From assembly GCF_002813755.1 (NCBI RefSeq), contig NZ_CP018061.1:3152001-3216000 (forward strand): a DNA stretch of 64,000 nt, read 5' to 3'. The notes below the pieces were generated by a model that worked only from the letters and a program-made list of their open reading frames with translations, was not told the DNA's origin and did no database searches. The DNA comes from Enterococcus mundtii (lineage in GTDB: Bacteria > Bacillota > Bacilli > Lactobacillales > Enterococcaceae). Positions 39,320 through 48,620 of the stretch are shown in pieces. Each line of letters opens with the position of its first letter. The first letter of the stretch is position 1. The position numbers and the translations under genes were made by a program.

Positions 39320-41290
39320 ATGAAAAAAATCTATCGAGGGTTATTTATAGTTACAGTGTTAAGTTTCCTTTATGCCATTTCTTTTATCGGAAATGAAGGA
39401 ATCAAGAGTGCTATCCCAAATGCTCATTCGGGCATTGTAATTGAAGAAGCGAGTGGAACGATTGAGGAAATCAATCAAAAAATTTCTGCTTATGCAAAAA
39501 AACATGAAATTGCTATACATAAACTGGTTTTTAGAATTGGCGCTTCTGGTGAGACGACAAAGGAAATTTATACCTTTGACAAGGTGGAACGTTCGGAATA
39601 CTCTTTTCCACCTATAAAATCGGATGTTGCCACCTATTTTTATGATTACACAGAGATGCAGCATCAAGATGTGTTGGGGACTTATATTGTAACAGAAGCC
39701 CCTCCATCTGGAATGATCGCTGATTTTCATGATCAAGGAATCAAATTGGAGATTGAAGAGATAAAATGGTTTCAGTTATTGACGGCGGGTTTATTAATGA
39801 GTATTGGACAACTCTTCTTTATTCTATTTTTCTTTGTGATTTTAGCTTTACTGTTTTATAAAGCTTCCCTTCGCAAGAAAATTGGTGTGATTGAGATGTT
39901 AGGACATCGTTGGCTGATAGTGTCCGTCAAGGATAGTTTCATTGATAGTGTGATTTTTACTCTCTTGATGGTTGCTTTTTCTTGGTGGTTTCCACAATTA
40001 CAGTTTCTTTATCGACCGATTTTTTTCTGGGGTCATTTAATGATTTGGGTTCTTCAATTATTTACGAGTGGGATTATTTTCTCGTTCGGTACGATTTCAG
40101 ATAAGATAAAAGGAAAGAAACCTTACCGATTATTATTTAGTTTGAACCTTTTATTAAAGATCATCATCTTCACGTTTGTTACGGTGCAAGCCAGTACATT
40201 ATCAAATAAAGTAATGGAGACGCGTGAACTTGAACAGCAGCTCTCCCAATGGACAAGAGTTCCTGACTATTATCACTTGGCATTTAGTAGAGACACCAAT
40301 CTACTTGTAAACCCGGCAGAAAGTAAAGACGTGCGAAAGAAAGCACAAGCGCCAATCAATTCACGGTTGCTTCCCTTGTTGGAAAAATCAGAACAGTCAG
40401 GTGGAATTTTTCTAAGGGACAATGAACTTGGTCATAGTAGTCCGACACTAAATTATATTCAAAATGACGCTTTTTGGTTAAGTAACCATCATGCCGTACA
40501 AGAATTGGCTATCAAGGATGCGGATGGTCAATTGATTGACTCATTAGATGATTCTTTTTTCTATCTTCTTATTCCTGAAAATAAGCGAATGTATACAGAA
40601 ATGATCATTCCAGAAGCCGAGGCTGAACTTGATTTTTATCAAAATTCTTTTGAGTACGAAACGAAAGCATACGAAGGCGAGTTAAAAATTCTTTATACTC
40701 AAGCAAACCAAGTCCTTTTTAACTATAACTTCCAACCCTATGAAAAAACTTTTTCTTCCAATCCAATTATCGTTTCCATGTCATTGCCATTGATCCAACC
40801 AAATATCGAAATATGGATACAGGATATTTCAAATGGGACTTACTTGTTTCGAGACCCTCAACTTGTCCAAGAATTTATTAAAGAAAATCATATGGAACAT
40901 GATTTTTATGGCTTGATTGCTGTAAAAGATAGCATCAATCAATCTCTTATGGGGGTGAAACGTGAATATTATACAACCCTTAGTATTTTGTTCTTGATCC
41001 TTATTGGCTTTGTTTTTATTCAAGTCTATTTGAGTTTACTGTATGTGGAAATGAATAAGAAAAAACTGTTTCTCAAATATATTGCTGGTTGGACTCTGCT
41101 ACAGAGGCATCACAGATATTATGAAATAATATTAGGCATTTCTACCTTTGTTGCGTTGATCTTGCTACTCATCAACCATGCTTGGTGGCAGATTTTGATT
41201 CTATTACTATTATTTGAATTATGTATCCTTTTATTCACTACGTATTTATCAGAAAAAAGAAAACGTCTGGAGGTGATCAAATATGATTGA
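39320..41290 (+). CDS. Bacteriocin-associated polytopic membrane protein (lactococcin 972 immunity/export type)
   Basis: The frame is open from GTG 39302, but ATG 39320 gives MKKIYRGLFIVTVLSFLYAI and 656 residues; the nearest SD-like sequence (AGGTG) is far away, so translation may be weak. There is one N-terminal helix, an outside loop (about 27-150), four or so helices to about 310, a second long outside loop (about 315-560), then two or three C-terminal helices, resembling an MacB/FtsX-like permease. This is the pattern of the 7-TM 'bacteriocin-associated integral membrane' family (DUF1430). It overlaps the next gene by 8 bases. Confidence 0.8.
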   Translation: MKKIYRGLFIVTVLSFLYAISFIGNEGIKSAIPNAHSGIVIEEASGTIEEINQKISAYAKKHEIAIHKLVFRIGASGETTKEIYTFDKVERSEYSFPPIKSDVATYFYDYTEMQHQDVLGTYIVTEAPPSGMIADFHDQGIKLEIEEIKWFQLLTAGLLMSIGQLFFILFFFVILALLFYKASLRKKIGVIEMLGHRWLIVSVKDSFIDSVIFTLLMVAFSWWFPQLQFLYRPIFFWGHLMIWVLQLFTSGIIFSFGTISDKIKGKKPYRLLFSLNLLLKIIIFTFVTVQASTLSNKVMETRELEQQLSQWTRVPDYYHLAFSRDTNLLVNPAESKDVRKKAQAPINSRLLPLLEKSEQSGGIFLRDNELGHSSPTLNYIQNDAFWLSNHHAVQELAIKDADGQLIDSLDDSFFYLLIPENKRMYTEMIIPEAEAELDFYQNSFEYETKAYEGELKILYTQANQVLFNYNFQPYEKTFSSNPIIVSMSLPLIQPNIEIWIQDISNGTYLFRDPQLVQEFIKENHMEHDFYGLIAVKDSINQSLMGVKREYYTTLSILFLILIGFVFIQVYLSLLYVEMNKKKLFLKYIAGWTLLQRHHRYYEIILGISTFVALILLLINHAWWQILILLLLFELCILLFTTYLSEKRKRLEVIKYD

Positions 41291-41906
41291 AGCCAAAGAA
41301 ATCACTAAAAAGTATAAAGGAAAAGTGATTTTTGAAAACGTATCTTTACATGTAGAGACTGGTTCAATAACTGTGATCACGGGAAGTAGTGGTGTAGGGA
41401 AAACGACGTTACTGAACTGCTTAGGACAACTGGAGCCAATTGATTCTGGTGAAATATGGATAGACAATCAAATTCTTCACCGTAAAAGTAAAAAACGTTT
41501 CTTTCGTGAGTATGCAGGATTTTTATTTCAGAACTTTGCATTGATCGATAATGAAACGGTCAAGCAAAATTTACAGTTAGTAGTAAAAAAAGAGGAAAAA
41601 ATGATTGCTGCGCTCCGCAAGTTCCAAATGGAAGACTCATTGCACCAAAAAGTATTTCGTTTAAGCGGTGGTGAGCAACAACGAGTAGCTTTAGCTCGCT
41701 TGTTTTTGCAACCCCCTAAAATTGTTTTTGCAGATGAGCCCACTGCCTCTTTGGATAAAGGAAATCGGCAACTTGTGATCGAAGCATTGAAAGAATTGAA
41801 TGAGCATGGAGTGACGATTGTCTTAGTCACCCATGATTTAGATTTGGCAGAACAACTAGGTGGGCAAGTTGATATGAATGAACTGATAAGCAGGAATAAG
41901 CTGTGA
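41283..41906 (+). CDS. Bacteriocin export/immunity ABC transporter ATPase
   Basis: This is a compact ATPase (207 residues) of the lactococcin-972-group/LolD-MacB type. Walker A is GSSGVGKTT (about 35-43), the signature LSGGEQQRVALARL, Walker B KIVFADEPTASLDKG, and the switch histidine lies in LVTHD. SD GGAGGTG lies within the end of the membrane protein gene. It should energise the upstream permease, either to export the bacteriocin or to protect the producer; which of these is not shown by sequence. Confidence 0.88.
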   Translation: MIEAKEITKKYKGKVIFENVSLHVETGSITVITGSSGVGKTTLLNCLGQLEPIDSGEIWIDNQILHRKSKKRFFREYAGFLFQNFALIDNETVKQNLQLVVKKEEKMIAALRKFQMEDSLHQKVFRLSGGEQQRVALARLFLQPPKIVFADEPTASLDKGNRQLVIEALKELNEHGVTIVLVTHDLDLAEQLGGQVDMNELISRNKL

Positions 41907-41919
41907 GAGGTAAAACTGA

Positions 41920-41983
41920 ACTACGAATAGAGGATAAGCTATATTTTAACGAATTTCTTATCTTTTATTCGTAGTTTTTTTTT
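41920..41983 (+). terminator. Terminator of the bacteriocin cluster
   Basis: ACTACGAATA (41920-41929) pairs with TATTCGTAGT (41966-41975), with an inner GATAAG/CTTATC stem, followed by TTTTTTTTT. It separates the cluster from rnc. Confidence 0.9.
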
Positions 41984-42107
41984 AAAGATGATTTTTCAAC
42001 ATGGTTTATAAAGCTTTTCATACCTTTTGTCTCAACCATTTCATATTTTATAAAAAACCAGTATAATAAGGAAGTATTGAAAAAATAGCCATAAAGGAAT
42101 GTGGGAA

Positions 42108-42800
42108 ATGGACAATCAGCTAACAAAAGAATTGAAAGAAAAGTATAGCATCGTTTTTCACGATTTAAACTTACTTGAACAAGCTTTTACCCATTCATCC
42201 TATGTGAATGAGCATCGCAATTTGCAACTATCCGATAACGAACGTCTTGAGTTTTTAGGAGATGCTGTATTAGAGTTAATGGTTTCTGAATATCTGTATC
42301 GTTTGTATCCAGATATCCCAGAAGGAAAATTGACCAAAACTCGTGCAGCTATCGTGCGTGAAGATAGTTTGTCCAAATTTGCCAAGGAATGTCGTTTTGA
42401 CCAGTACATCCTGTTAGGAAAAGGTGAGGAGAACTCAGGCGGACGAACCCGTCCAGCGCTTCTTTGTGATCTGTTTGAAGCCTTTTTAGGAGCGTTATAC
42501 CTTGATCAAGGATTTGACGCAGCACATGCGTTTATTGAAACGGTGATTTTTCCGAAGGTACGTGCCGGTGCTTTTTCCCATGAGATGGATCATAAAACAA
42601 GATTACAAGAAGTATTGCAAAAAGCAGGAGACGTGTTGATCGAATATCGTTTGATCAATGAAGAAGGTCCAGCACACGAACGTATTTTTTGGATCGAAGT
42701 ATACGTTGATGATCGGTTGATTGGAACTGGACAAGGAAAATCGAAAAAACTAGCAGAACAAGCTGCTGCTGAGAATGCTTTAGCAGCACTAAGTAAGTGA
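42108..42800 (+). CDS. rnc: Ribonuclease III
   Basis: RNase III cleaves double-stranded RNA in rRNA processing and mRNA decay. The frame is open from ATG 42099, but SD AAAGGA fits ATG 42108, giving [14 protein letters not shown] and 230 residues. The catalytic signature [14 protein letters not shown] is at 44-57, and a C-terminal dsRNA-binding domain starts near [14 protein letters not shown]. It leads the rnc-smc-HAD-ftsY block; a TATAAT at 42062-42067 may be its -10. Confidence 0.96.
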   Translation: MDNQLTKELKEKYSIVFHDLNLLEQAFTHSSYVNEHRNLQLSDNERLEFLGDAVLELMVSEYLYRLYPDIPEGKLTKTRAAIVREDSLSKFAKECRFDQYILLGKGEENSGGRTRPALLCDLFEAFLGALYLDQGFDAAHAFIETVIFPKVRAGAFSHEMDHKTRLQEVLQKAGDVLIEYRLINEEGPAHERIFWIEVYVDDRLIGTGQGKSKKLAEQAAAENALAALSK

Positions 42801-42812
42801 GGGAAAGACTTC

Positions 42813-45800
42813 GTGTATTTAAAACGCATTGAAATAGCCGGCTTTAAATCATTTGCAGATAAAACAATCATTGAGTTTGAAAATAGTGTCACAGCGGTCG
42901 TTGGACCAAACGGTAGCGGGAAAAGTAATATTACCGAGGCCATCCGTTGGGTACTAGGAGAACAGTCTGCGAAAAGCCTTCGTGGTGGGAAAATGCCGGA
43001 TATTATTTTTGCCGGTTCTGATTCCCGTAAACAATTGAATGTCGCTGAAGTAACCGTCGTATTAGACAACTCTGATCATTACTTGCCACTAGAGTATAGT
43101 GAGATCAGTGTGACACGTCGTTACCGTCGAACAGGTGAAAGCGACTTTTTCATCAATAAACAACCTTGCCGTTTGAAAGACATCCAAGAATTATTTATGG
43201 ATTCTGGCTTAGGGAAAGAATCATTTTCGATCATCTCTCAAGGAAAAGTCGAAGCGATTTTTAGTAGTAAGCCAGAAGACCGACGAGGGATTTTTGAAGA
43301 AGCAGCTGGAGTCTTGAAATACAAACAGCGCAAGAAAAAGGCGGAGCAAAAGCTTTTTGAAACAGAGGATAATCTAAGCCGTGTCCAAGATATCATCTAT
43401 GAACTTGAAGAGCAATTAACTCCTTTGGCCGCCCAGAGTGAGGCTGCGAAGGAGTTTTTACGATTAAAAGAAACATTGACTAACACAGATATCTCTTTGA
43501 TGATTGCTGAAATCAAAGCGGCAAAAAAAGAGTGGGATGAACGACAAATACAATTAGATCAGTTCAACCAATCACTAACGTCCTTAACGACACAGATCCA
43601 AACAAAGGAACAGTTATTAGCCGACAAACGTAAACAAAATAACCAGGCCGACCGTATGATCGAAAAAAATCAACAAACGTTATTAGCGTTGTCAGAAAAA
43701 TTAAAGCAAACAGAAGGACAAAAAGAAGTATTACTTGAGCGAACGAAGCATACCCAAAAGAGCTCAAAAGAATACCAAGCTTCTTTAACTGAAGTGCAAG
43801 AAAAAGTGGCTCATTTTGAAGAATTACAAGCGACTTTGACACAAGAAGTTAGTCAAAAAGAAGCAGAGATCCAACAGGCTGAAAAAGCACTGATGAGTAC
43901 GCAACAAGAATTGGAGAAATACCAAAAATCAACAAAAGAATTGTTGGCAGAATTGCGCGATCAGTATGTCGATTTAATGCAAGAACAAGCAACTGTCGGC
44001 AATGAATTGAAGTACTTGGAGCGTCAATATGTCCAAGAGACATCTAAAAGTCAGCAAACACTAGCCAAACAATCGGAAGTGGAAGCGAATGTTGCGGAAA
44101 TGTCCGCTAAGCAAATCGAGTTGACAGAGCGACATGAAAAGCTACAACAAGCTTTGAATGAGGTCAAAGCGTCACTTGAACTTGTGCAAACAAAAGGAAA
44201 ACAAGCACAAGAGCGCTTGGCAAAAGAACAGCCTAAAATGTATCAACTGATGAACCAAGTCCAACAATTGCGGGCACGTCAGAAAAGTTTACAAGAAATC
44301 CAAGAAAATTACTTTGGCTTCTATCAAGGTGTACGTTTGATCTTGCAACAAAAACAACGTCTTTCAGGTATCGTTGGAGCGGTTGCTGAATTGATCGATG
44401 TTCCAGCTGATTATACATTGGCAATCGAAACAGCTTTGGGTGGTTCAGCGCAACATGTCATTGTTGAAAATGAAGGTGATGCACGTCAAGCGATCACTTA
44501 TCTGAAACAACAAAAAGGCGGACGAGCAACGTTTTTACCATTAACGACAATCAAACCTCGTCAATTACCTGCACATATTTTTGCACAAGCGCAAACAGTT
44601 GACGGGTTTATTGGGATCGCTAGCGAACAAGTGACTTATCCCGAACAGATCCAGACAATCGTTCACAATCTATTAGGGACGATTCTATTAGCAAAAGACT
44701 TAGCAAGTGCCAATGCCATTGCCCAACAAATTCGTTACCAGTATCGTGTGGTCTCGTTAGAAGGTGATGTCATGAATGCCGGTGGTTCAATGACTGGTGG
44801 GGCGACGAAGCGAGGCAATCAAGGAAGTTTGTTTGCACAAAATCAAGAATTAAAACAATTGACTAGTGAGTTTCAACAAGCCGATCAGGAATTGCAAAGT
44901 CAAGAAAAGAAAGTCCAAGCATTGCAACAAGAAGTCACGGTTTTGGCAGAAGAACAAGAACTTCTGCGGACACAAGGAGAACAGTTACGCTTTGAAGAAC
45001 AAGAAGTAGCAAATCAACGACAAAATGTGGCCAACGAACTCACTCGTTTTGAAAAAGAACAGCAAATCTCAAGTTATGAAACGCGTGAACTGCAACAATT
45101 CATGGAGAATTACCAAAAACAACAGGCAGAGCTTTTAGCAAAACAGCAAGAACTAGAAGTACAACGCCAAGCGATCGATGCTGAAATCAGTTCATTGAGT
45201 CAAGAAAGTGACAAGATGGAAGAACGTCGCGCGCAGATCCAGGAAAAACAAGCACAGGAGCAAGCCTCATTAGCCGTATTGAAAGAGCAATACAATCACT
45301 TACAGATCCAACTACGTGGCGCACGTGTACAAAAAAATGAGGCATTAGCCAAACAAGAAGGACTAGAACAACAACTGCATGCATTGACTGCGGACTTCTC
45401 TGATCACGAACTGACAGAAGAAAGCTTAGATCAACGAATCGCTGATTTAGCGACAGAAAGAGATCGCTTAAAAGCTTCTCTAGAAGACGCCAAACAGTCA
45501 CGTGAAGAAATGCAAACGACCATCGATGCGTTGGATGCCGACCTATTAGCTGAAAACCGTAAACAAAAAGAACTTTTGACAGAGCAGTCACAGTTAGAGG
45601 TCCAAAAGAATCGTGCGGAAATGATTTTGGATAATCATTTGAATTATCTTCAAACGGAGTATCAGATGAATTATGAAAAAGCCTGTGAATCTTATGAAGA
45701 AACAACGGATGTAGCGAACAGCCGGGTAGAAGTTGCTTCGTTGAAACAACAAATCGATCGTTTAGGCCCAGTAAATCTGAACGCCATTGAGCAGTATGAG

Positions 45801-46394
45801 CAAGTGAATGAACGTCATACCTTTTTGGCTGCGCAACGGGATGACTTATTATCGGCTAAGGATCAATTATTTGAAACAATGGATGAAATGGACGATGAGG
45901 TACGGACTCGTTTCAAAGAAGTTTTTGAAGCAATCCGCCAAGAATTCAAAATCGTTTTCCCAAACATGTTTGGTGGCGGTCGCGCAGAGCTTGTGTTGAC
46001 TGATCCGACTGATTTGTTGCAGACAGGGATTGAAATCGAAGTTCAGCCTCCAGGTAAAAAACTACAAAGTTTAAGTTTACTTTCAGGAGGAGAACGTGCA
46101 TTGACTGCTATTGCGTTGCTCTTTTCGATTATTCGTGTCTGCCCTGTACCGTTTTGTATCCTTGATGAGGTCGAAGCTGCGCTAGATGAAGCCAATGTCA
46201 AACGCTTTGGTCGCTATCTCAGCGAGTTCCAAGACGATATACAGTTTATTGTGGTGACGCATCGTAAAGGGACGATGGTTGCTGCGAATGTCTTATACGG
46301 TGTGACCATGCAAGAGTCTGGGGTTTCAAAAATCGTCTCTGTCCGTATGGAAGACATCAATGAAGAAGGAAGAATGAGTGAAACGAAAGTGTAG
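42813..46394 (+). CDS. smc: Chromosome segregation ATPase SMC
   Basis: SMC compacts and segregates the chromosome with ScpA and ScpB. The 1193 residues start from GTG (SD GAGGGAAAG region) as MYLKRIEIAGFKSFADKT. Walker A is GPNGSGKSN (31-39). Two long coiled coils flank the hinge (about 500-680, with GGRATFLPLTTIKPR and GGSMTGG). The C terminus has LSLLSGGERALTAIALLFS and Walker B FCILDEVEAALDEAN. It is full length and only 12 bp after rnc. Confidence 0.97.
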   Translation: MYLKRIEIAGFKSFADKTIIEFENSVTAVVGPNGSGKSNITEAIRWVLGEQSAKSLRGGKMPDIIFAGSDSRKQLNVAEVTVVLDNSDHYLPLEYSEISVTRRYRRTGESDFFINKQPCRLKDIQELFMDSGLGKESFSIISQGKVEAIFSSKPEDRRGIFEEAAGVLKYKQRKKKAEQKLFETEDNLSRVQDIIYELEEQLTPLAAQSEAAKEFLRLKETLTNTDISLMIAEIKAAKKEWDERQIQLDQFNQSLTSLTTQIQTKEQLLADKRKQNNQADRMIEKNQQTLLALSEKLKQTEGQKEVLLERTKHTQKSSKEYQASLTEVQEKVAHFEELQATLTQEVSQKEAEIQQAEKALMSTQQELEKYQKSTKELLAELRDQYVDLMQEQATVGNELKYLERQYVQETSKSQQTLAKQSEVEANVAEMSAKQIELTERHEKLQQALNEVKASLELVQTKGKQAQERLAKEQPKMYQLMNQVQQLRARQKSLQEIQENYFGFYQGVRLILQQKQRLSGIVGAVAELIDVPADYTLAIETALGGSAQHVIVENEGDARQAITYLKQQKGGRATFLPLTTIKPRQLPAHIFAQAQTVDGFIGIASEQVTYPEQIQTIVHNLLGTILLAKDLASANAIAQQIRYQYRVVSLEGDVMNAGGSMTGGATKRGNQGSLFAQNQELKQLTSEFQQADQELQSQEKKVQALQQEVTVLAEEQELLRTQGEQLRFEEQEVANQRQNVANELTRFEKEQQISSYETRELQQFMENYQKQQAELLAKQQELEVQRQAIDAEISSLSQESDKMEERRAQIQEKQAQEQASLAVLKEQYNHLQIQLRGARVQKNEALAKQEGLEQQLHALTADFSDHELTEESLDQRIADLATERDRLKASLEDAKQSREEMQTTIDALDADLLAENRKQKELLTEQSQLEVQKNRAEMILDNHLNYLQTEYQMNYEKACESYEETTDVANSRVEVASLKQQIDRLGPVNLNAIEQYEQVNERHTFLAAQRDDLLSAKDQLFETMDEMDDEVRTRFKEVFEAIRQEFKIVFPNMFGGGRAELVLTDPTDLLQTGIEIEVQPPGKKLQSLSLLSGGERALTAIALLFSIIRVCPVPFCILDEVEAALDEANVKRFGRYLSEFQDDIQFIVVTHRKGTMVAANVLYGVTMQESGVSKIVSVRMEDINEEGRMSETKV

Positions 46395-46402
46395 GGGACG
46401 AA

Positions 46403-47212
46403 ATGATCAAATTAATCGCTATCGATTTAGACGGAACACTATTGAACGAAGAAAAGAAAATCTCATCTGAGAATAAACAAGCTTTGGCTCAAGCAAAAGC
46501 ACAAGGGGTAAAAATCGTTTTATGCACGGGGCGTCCGTTAGCAGCGATGGCTCACTATTTACAAGAATTAGGTTTAGTCGAAGAAGGCGATTATAGCATT
46601 ACCTTCAACGGTGGCTTAGTCCAAAAGAACGATACAGGTGAAATCATTGAGAAAAAAGCGATGTCTGTGTCTGATATCCATCGTCTTTATGCGTTGGCAC
46701 AAGAACTAGACTTGCCGTTAGACGTCTTATCAGATAATGTCGTCTTGCAATTACCTAGTGCGCCTCAAAAGCAATCGTTGTACAATGTATTAAACAACTT
46801 ATTGCAATTCCAACCAGCAGTACTAGCTGATATCACAGATGAGTTTGTGTTGAACAAAGCAGTCATTGCCTATGAGCAAGACGAACTAGATGCAAAAATC
46901 AAGGAGATTCCAAGCGCTTATTATGAATCGTATGAGATTATCAAAACGCGCAATGTTTTATTAGAATTTATGCCAAAAGGCGTCACTAAGGCATATGGCA
47001 TTTCTTTATTAGCAAAAGATTTAGGACTTGAACGTAGTGAGATCATGGCAATCGGAGATGAGGAAAATGATCTACCGATGATCGAATACGCAGGACTTGG
47101 TGTAGCCATGGAAAATGCGGTACCTTTTGTCAAAGAAGCCGCTGATCATGTCACGGCAAGTAACATCGAACATGGGGTAGCAAAAGCGATCCAACAATTT
47201 GTTTTAGTGTAA
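46403..47212 (+). CDS. Cof-type HAD-superfamily phosphatase
   Basis: This is a cytoplasmic phosphatase of the Cof/YidA group, 269 residues. The nucleophile motif is DLDGTL (Asp8, Asp10), with the CTGRP motif II near residue 41-45 and GDEENDLPMIEYAG as motif IV. The large C2 cap (about 85-190) marks the class that dephosphorylates sugar phosphates, FMN-like or other small molecules; the substrate cannot be inferred. It is placed 8 bp after smc and 12 bp before ftsY, in the same transcript. Confidence 0.9.
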   Translation: MIKLIAIDLDGTLLNEEKKISSENKQALAQAKAQGVKIVLCTGRPLAAMAHYLQELGLVEEGDYSITFNGGLVQKNDTGEIIEKKAMSVSDIHRLYALAQELDLPLDVLSDNVVLQLPSAPQKQSLYNVLNNLLQFQPAVLADITDEFVLNKAVIAYEQDELDAKIKEIPSAYYESYEIIKTRNVLLEFMPKGVTKAYGISLLAKDLGLERSEIMAIGDEENDLPMIEYAGLGVAMENAVPFVKEAADHVTASNIEHGVAKAIQQFVLV

Positions 47213-47224
47213 AGGAGGTATACT

Positions 47225-48223
47225 ATGGGATTTTTTGATAAGATCAAACGAGCCTTTACTGGTGAAGAAGCACCAGAAGAAGTAGAAGTACAAGAGAAAT
47301 ATGATAAGGGTCTAGAAAAGACCCGTAAAACGTTCGGTGAACGAATGAATGAACTGTTTGCGAATTTCCGTACGGTCGATGAAGATTTCTTCGAAGAATT
47401 AGAAGAAACATTGATCGGTGCAGATGTCGGCTTTGAAACAGCCATCAAGATCACTGAAGCGTTACGCCAAGAAGTGAAGCTAAGAAATGCCAAGAAACCA
47501 GCTGAGATCCAAAATGCGATCATCGAAAAATTAGTTGAGCTTTATGAGCAAGAAGGCATCGATGAAGTCAATACATTGAACCTCCAAGAAGAAGGATTGA
47601 CAGTGATCCTCTTTGTTGGTGTCAATGGTGTAGGAAAGACGACGAGTATCGGTAAATTAGCACATCAATACAAAACGGAAGGCAAAAAGGTATTGTTAGC
47701 CGCAGCAGATACCTTCCGTGCGGGTGCGATCGATCAGTTAGTTGTTTGGGGAGAACGTGCAGAAGTTGAAGTGGTTCGAGGCAAAGCTGGTGGTGATCCT
47801 GCGGCAGTCGTTTACGATGCCATCGAAAAAGCCAAAGAAAAACAAGCAGATATTTTACTTGTTGATACAGCTGGACGTCTGCAAAACAAAGTCAATTTGA
47901 TGAACGAATTAGAGAAGATCAAACGTGTGATCCAACGAGAATTACCAGAAGCACCACATGAGATCTTACTTGTGTTAGATGCGACGACAGGGCAAAATGC
48001 CATGGTCCAAGCGAAACAGTTCAAAGAAACCTCTGATGTAACAGGGCTAGTTTTAACAAAATTAGACGGTACAGCTAAAGGTGGAATCGTCTTAGCCATT
48101 CGTAATGAATTGCACCTGCCGGTCAAACTTGTTGGTTTGGGTGAGGGAATCGATGATTTAGAAGCTTTTGATCCAAATGACTTTGTCATCGGTCTATTTA
48201 AAGGCTTATTGAAAGAAGAATAA
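47225..48223 (+). CDS. ftsY: Signal recognition particle receptor FtsY
   Basis: FtsY is the membrane receptor GTPase for SRP that brings ribosome-nascent chains to SecYEG. In its 332 residues a short acidic N-terminal A region (about 11-30) is followed by the N domain, then G1 GVNGVGKTT (132-140), DTAGR (214-218) and TKLDG. SD AAAGGAGGT lies upstream of ATG. A hairpin terminator follows. Confidence 0.96.
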   Translation: MGFFDKIKRAFTGEEAPEEVEVQEKYDKGLEKTRKTFGERMNELFANFRTVDEDFFEELEETLIGADVGFETAIKITEALRQEVKLRNAKKPAEIQNAIIEKLVELYEQEGIDEVNTLNLQEEGLTVILFVGVNGVGKTTSIGKLAHQYKTEGKKVLLAAADTFRAGAIDQLVVWGERAEVEVVRGKAGGDPAAVVYDAIEKAKEKQADILLVDTAGRLQNKVNLMNELEKIKRVIQRELPEAPHEILLVLDATTGQNAMVQAKQFKETSDVTGLVLTKLDGTAKGGIVLAIRNELHLPVKLVGLGEGIDDLEAFDPNDFVIGLFKGLLKEE

Positions 48224-48620
48224 ACAGTATATGAGCATAAGTTCATCTAAAGAGCTTGTAACAAAGGTGTTCAACTTCAAGAAATAAAAAAGAAGCCACG
48301 GAAATCGTTCTTTAAATTTCCGTGGTTTTCCCTTTATTTTTGAAGAGGTTCCGTTTGTTTCAGGCTCTTTTTTCTCTTTCCAATGGACTAGCGATATTTA
48401 AGGAACAATATTTTGAGTATAAATCAAAAATGAACCAGCGATTTTTTTGACTGTCCTGTCTGGCTATGTGCTATCTTATTGTTCAGTTTGGAGTCATTTT
48501 CCTACAATATCAGCTGTTTTTTTAAAAAAACACCCCTTTTTTCTCATTTTCAAACAATTTCATTCTTTTTCTTGGCGGTTTTTACTATAATGAAACATAT
48601 GAATTGGAGGACATTTAACC
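48224..48620. other. ftsY-gshF intergenic
   Basis: It holds the ftsY terminator (CCACGGAAAT 48296-48305 with ATTTCCGTGG 48316-48325, then T-rich to about 48340), followed by a T-rich stretch. A TATAAT (48586-48591) with a weak -35 lies about 30 bp before gshF and is its likely promoter. No gene is seen. Confidence 0.6.
48295..48340 (+). terminator. Terminator of rnc-smc-ftsY
   Basis: A 10-bp perfect stem CCACGGAAAT/ATTTCCGTGG is followed by TTTTCCCTTTATTTTT. The tract is interrupted but T-rich. Confidence 0.75.
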
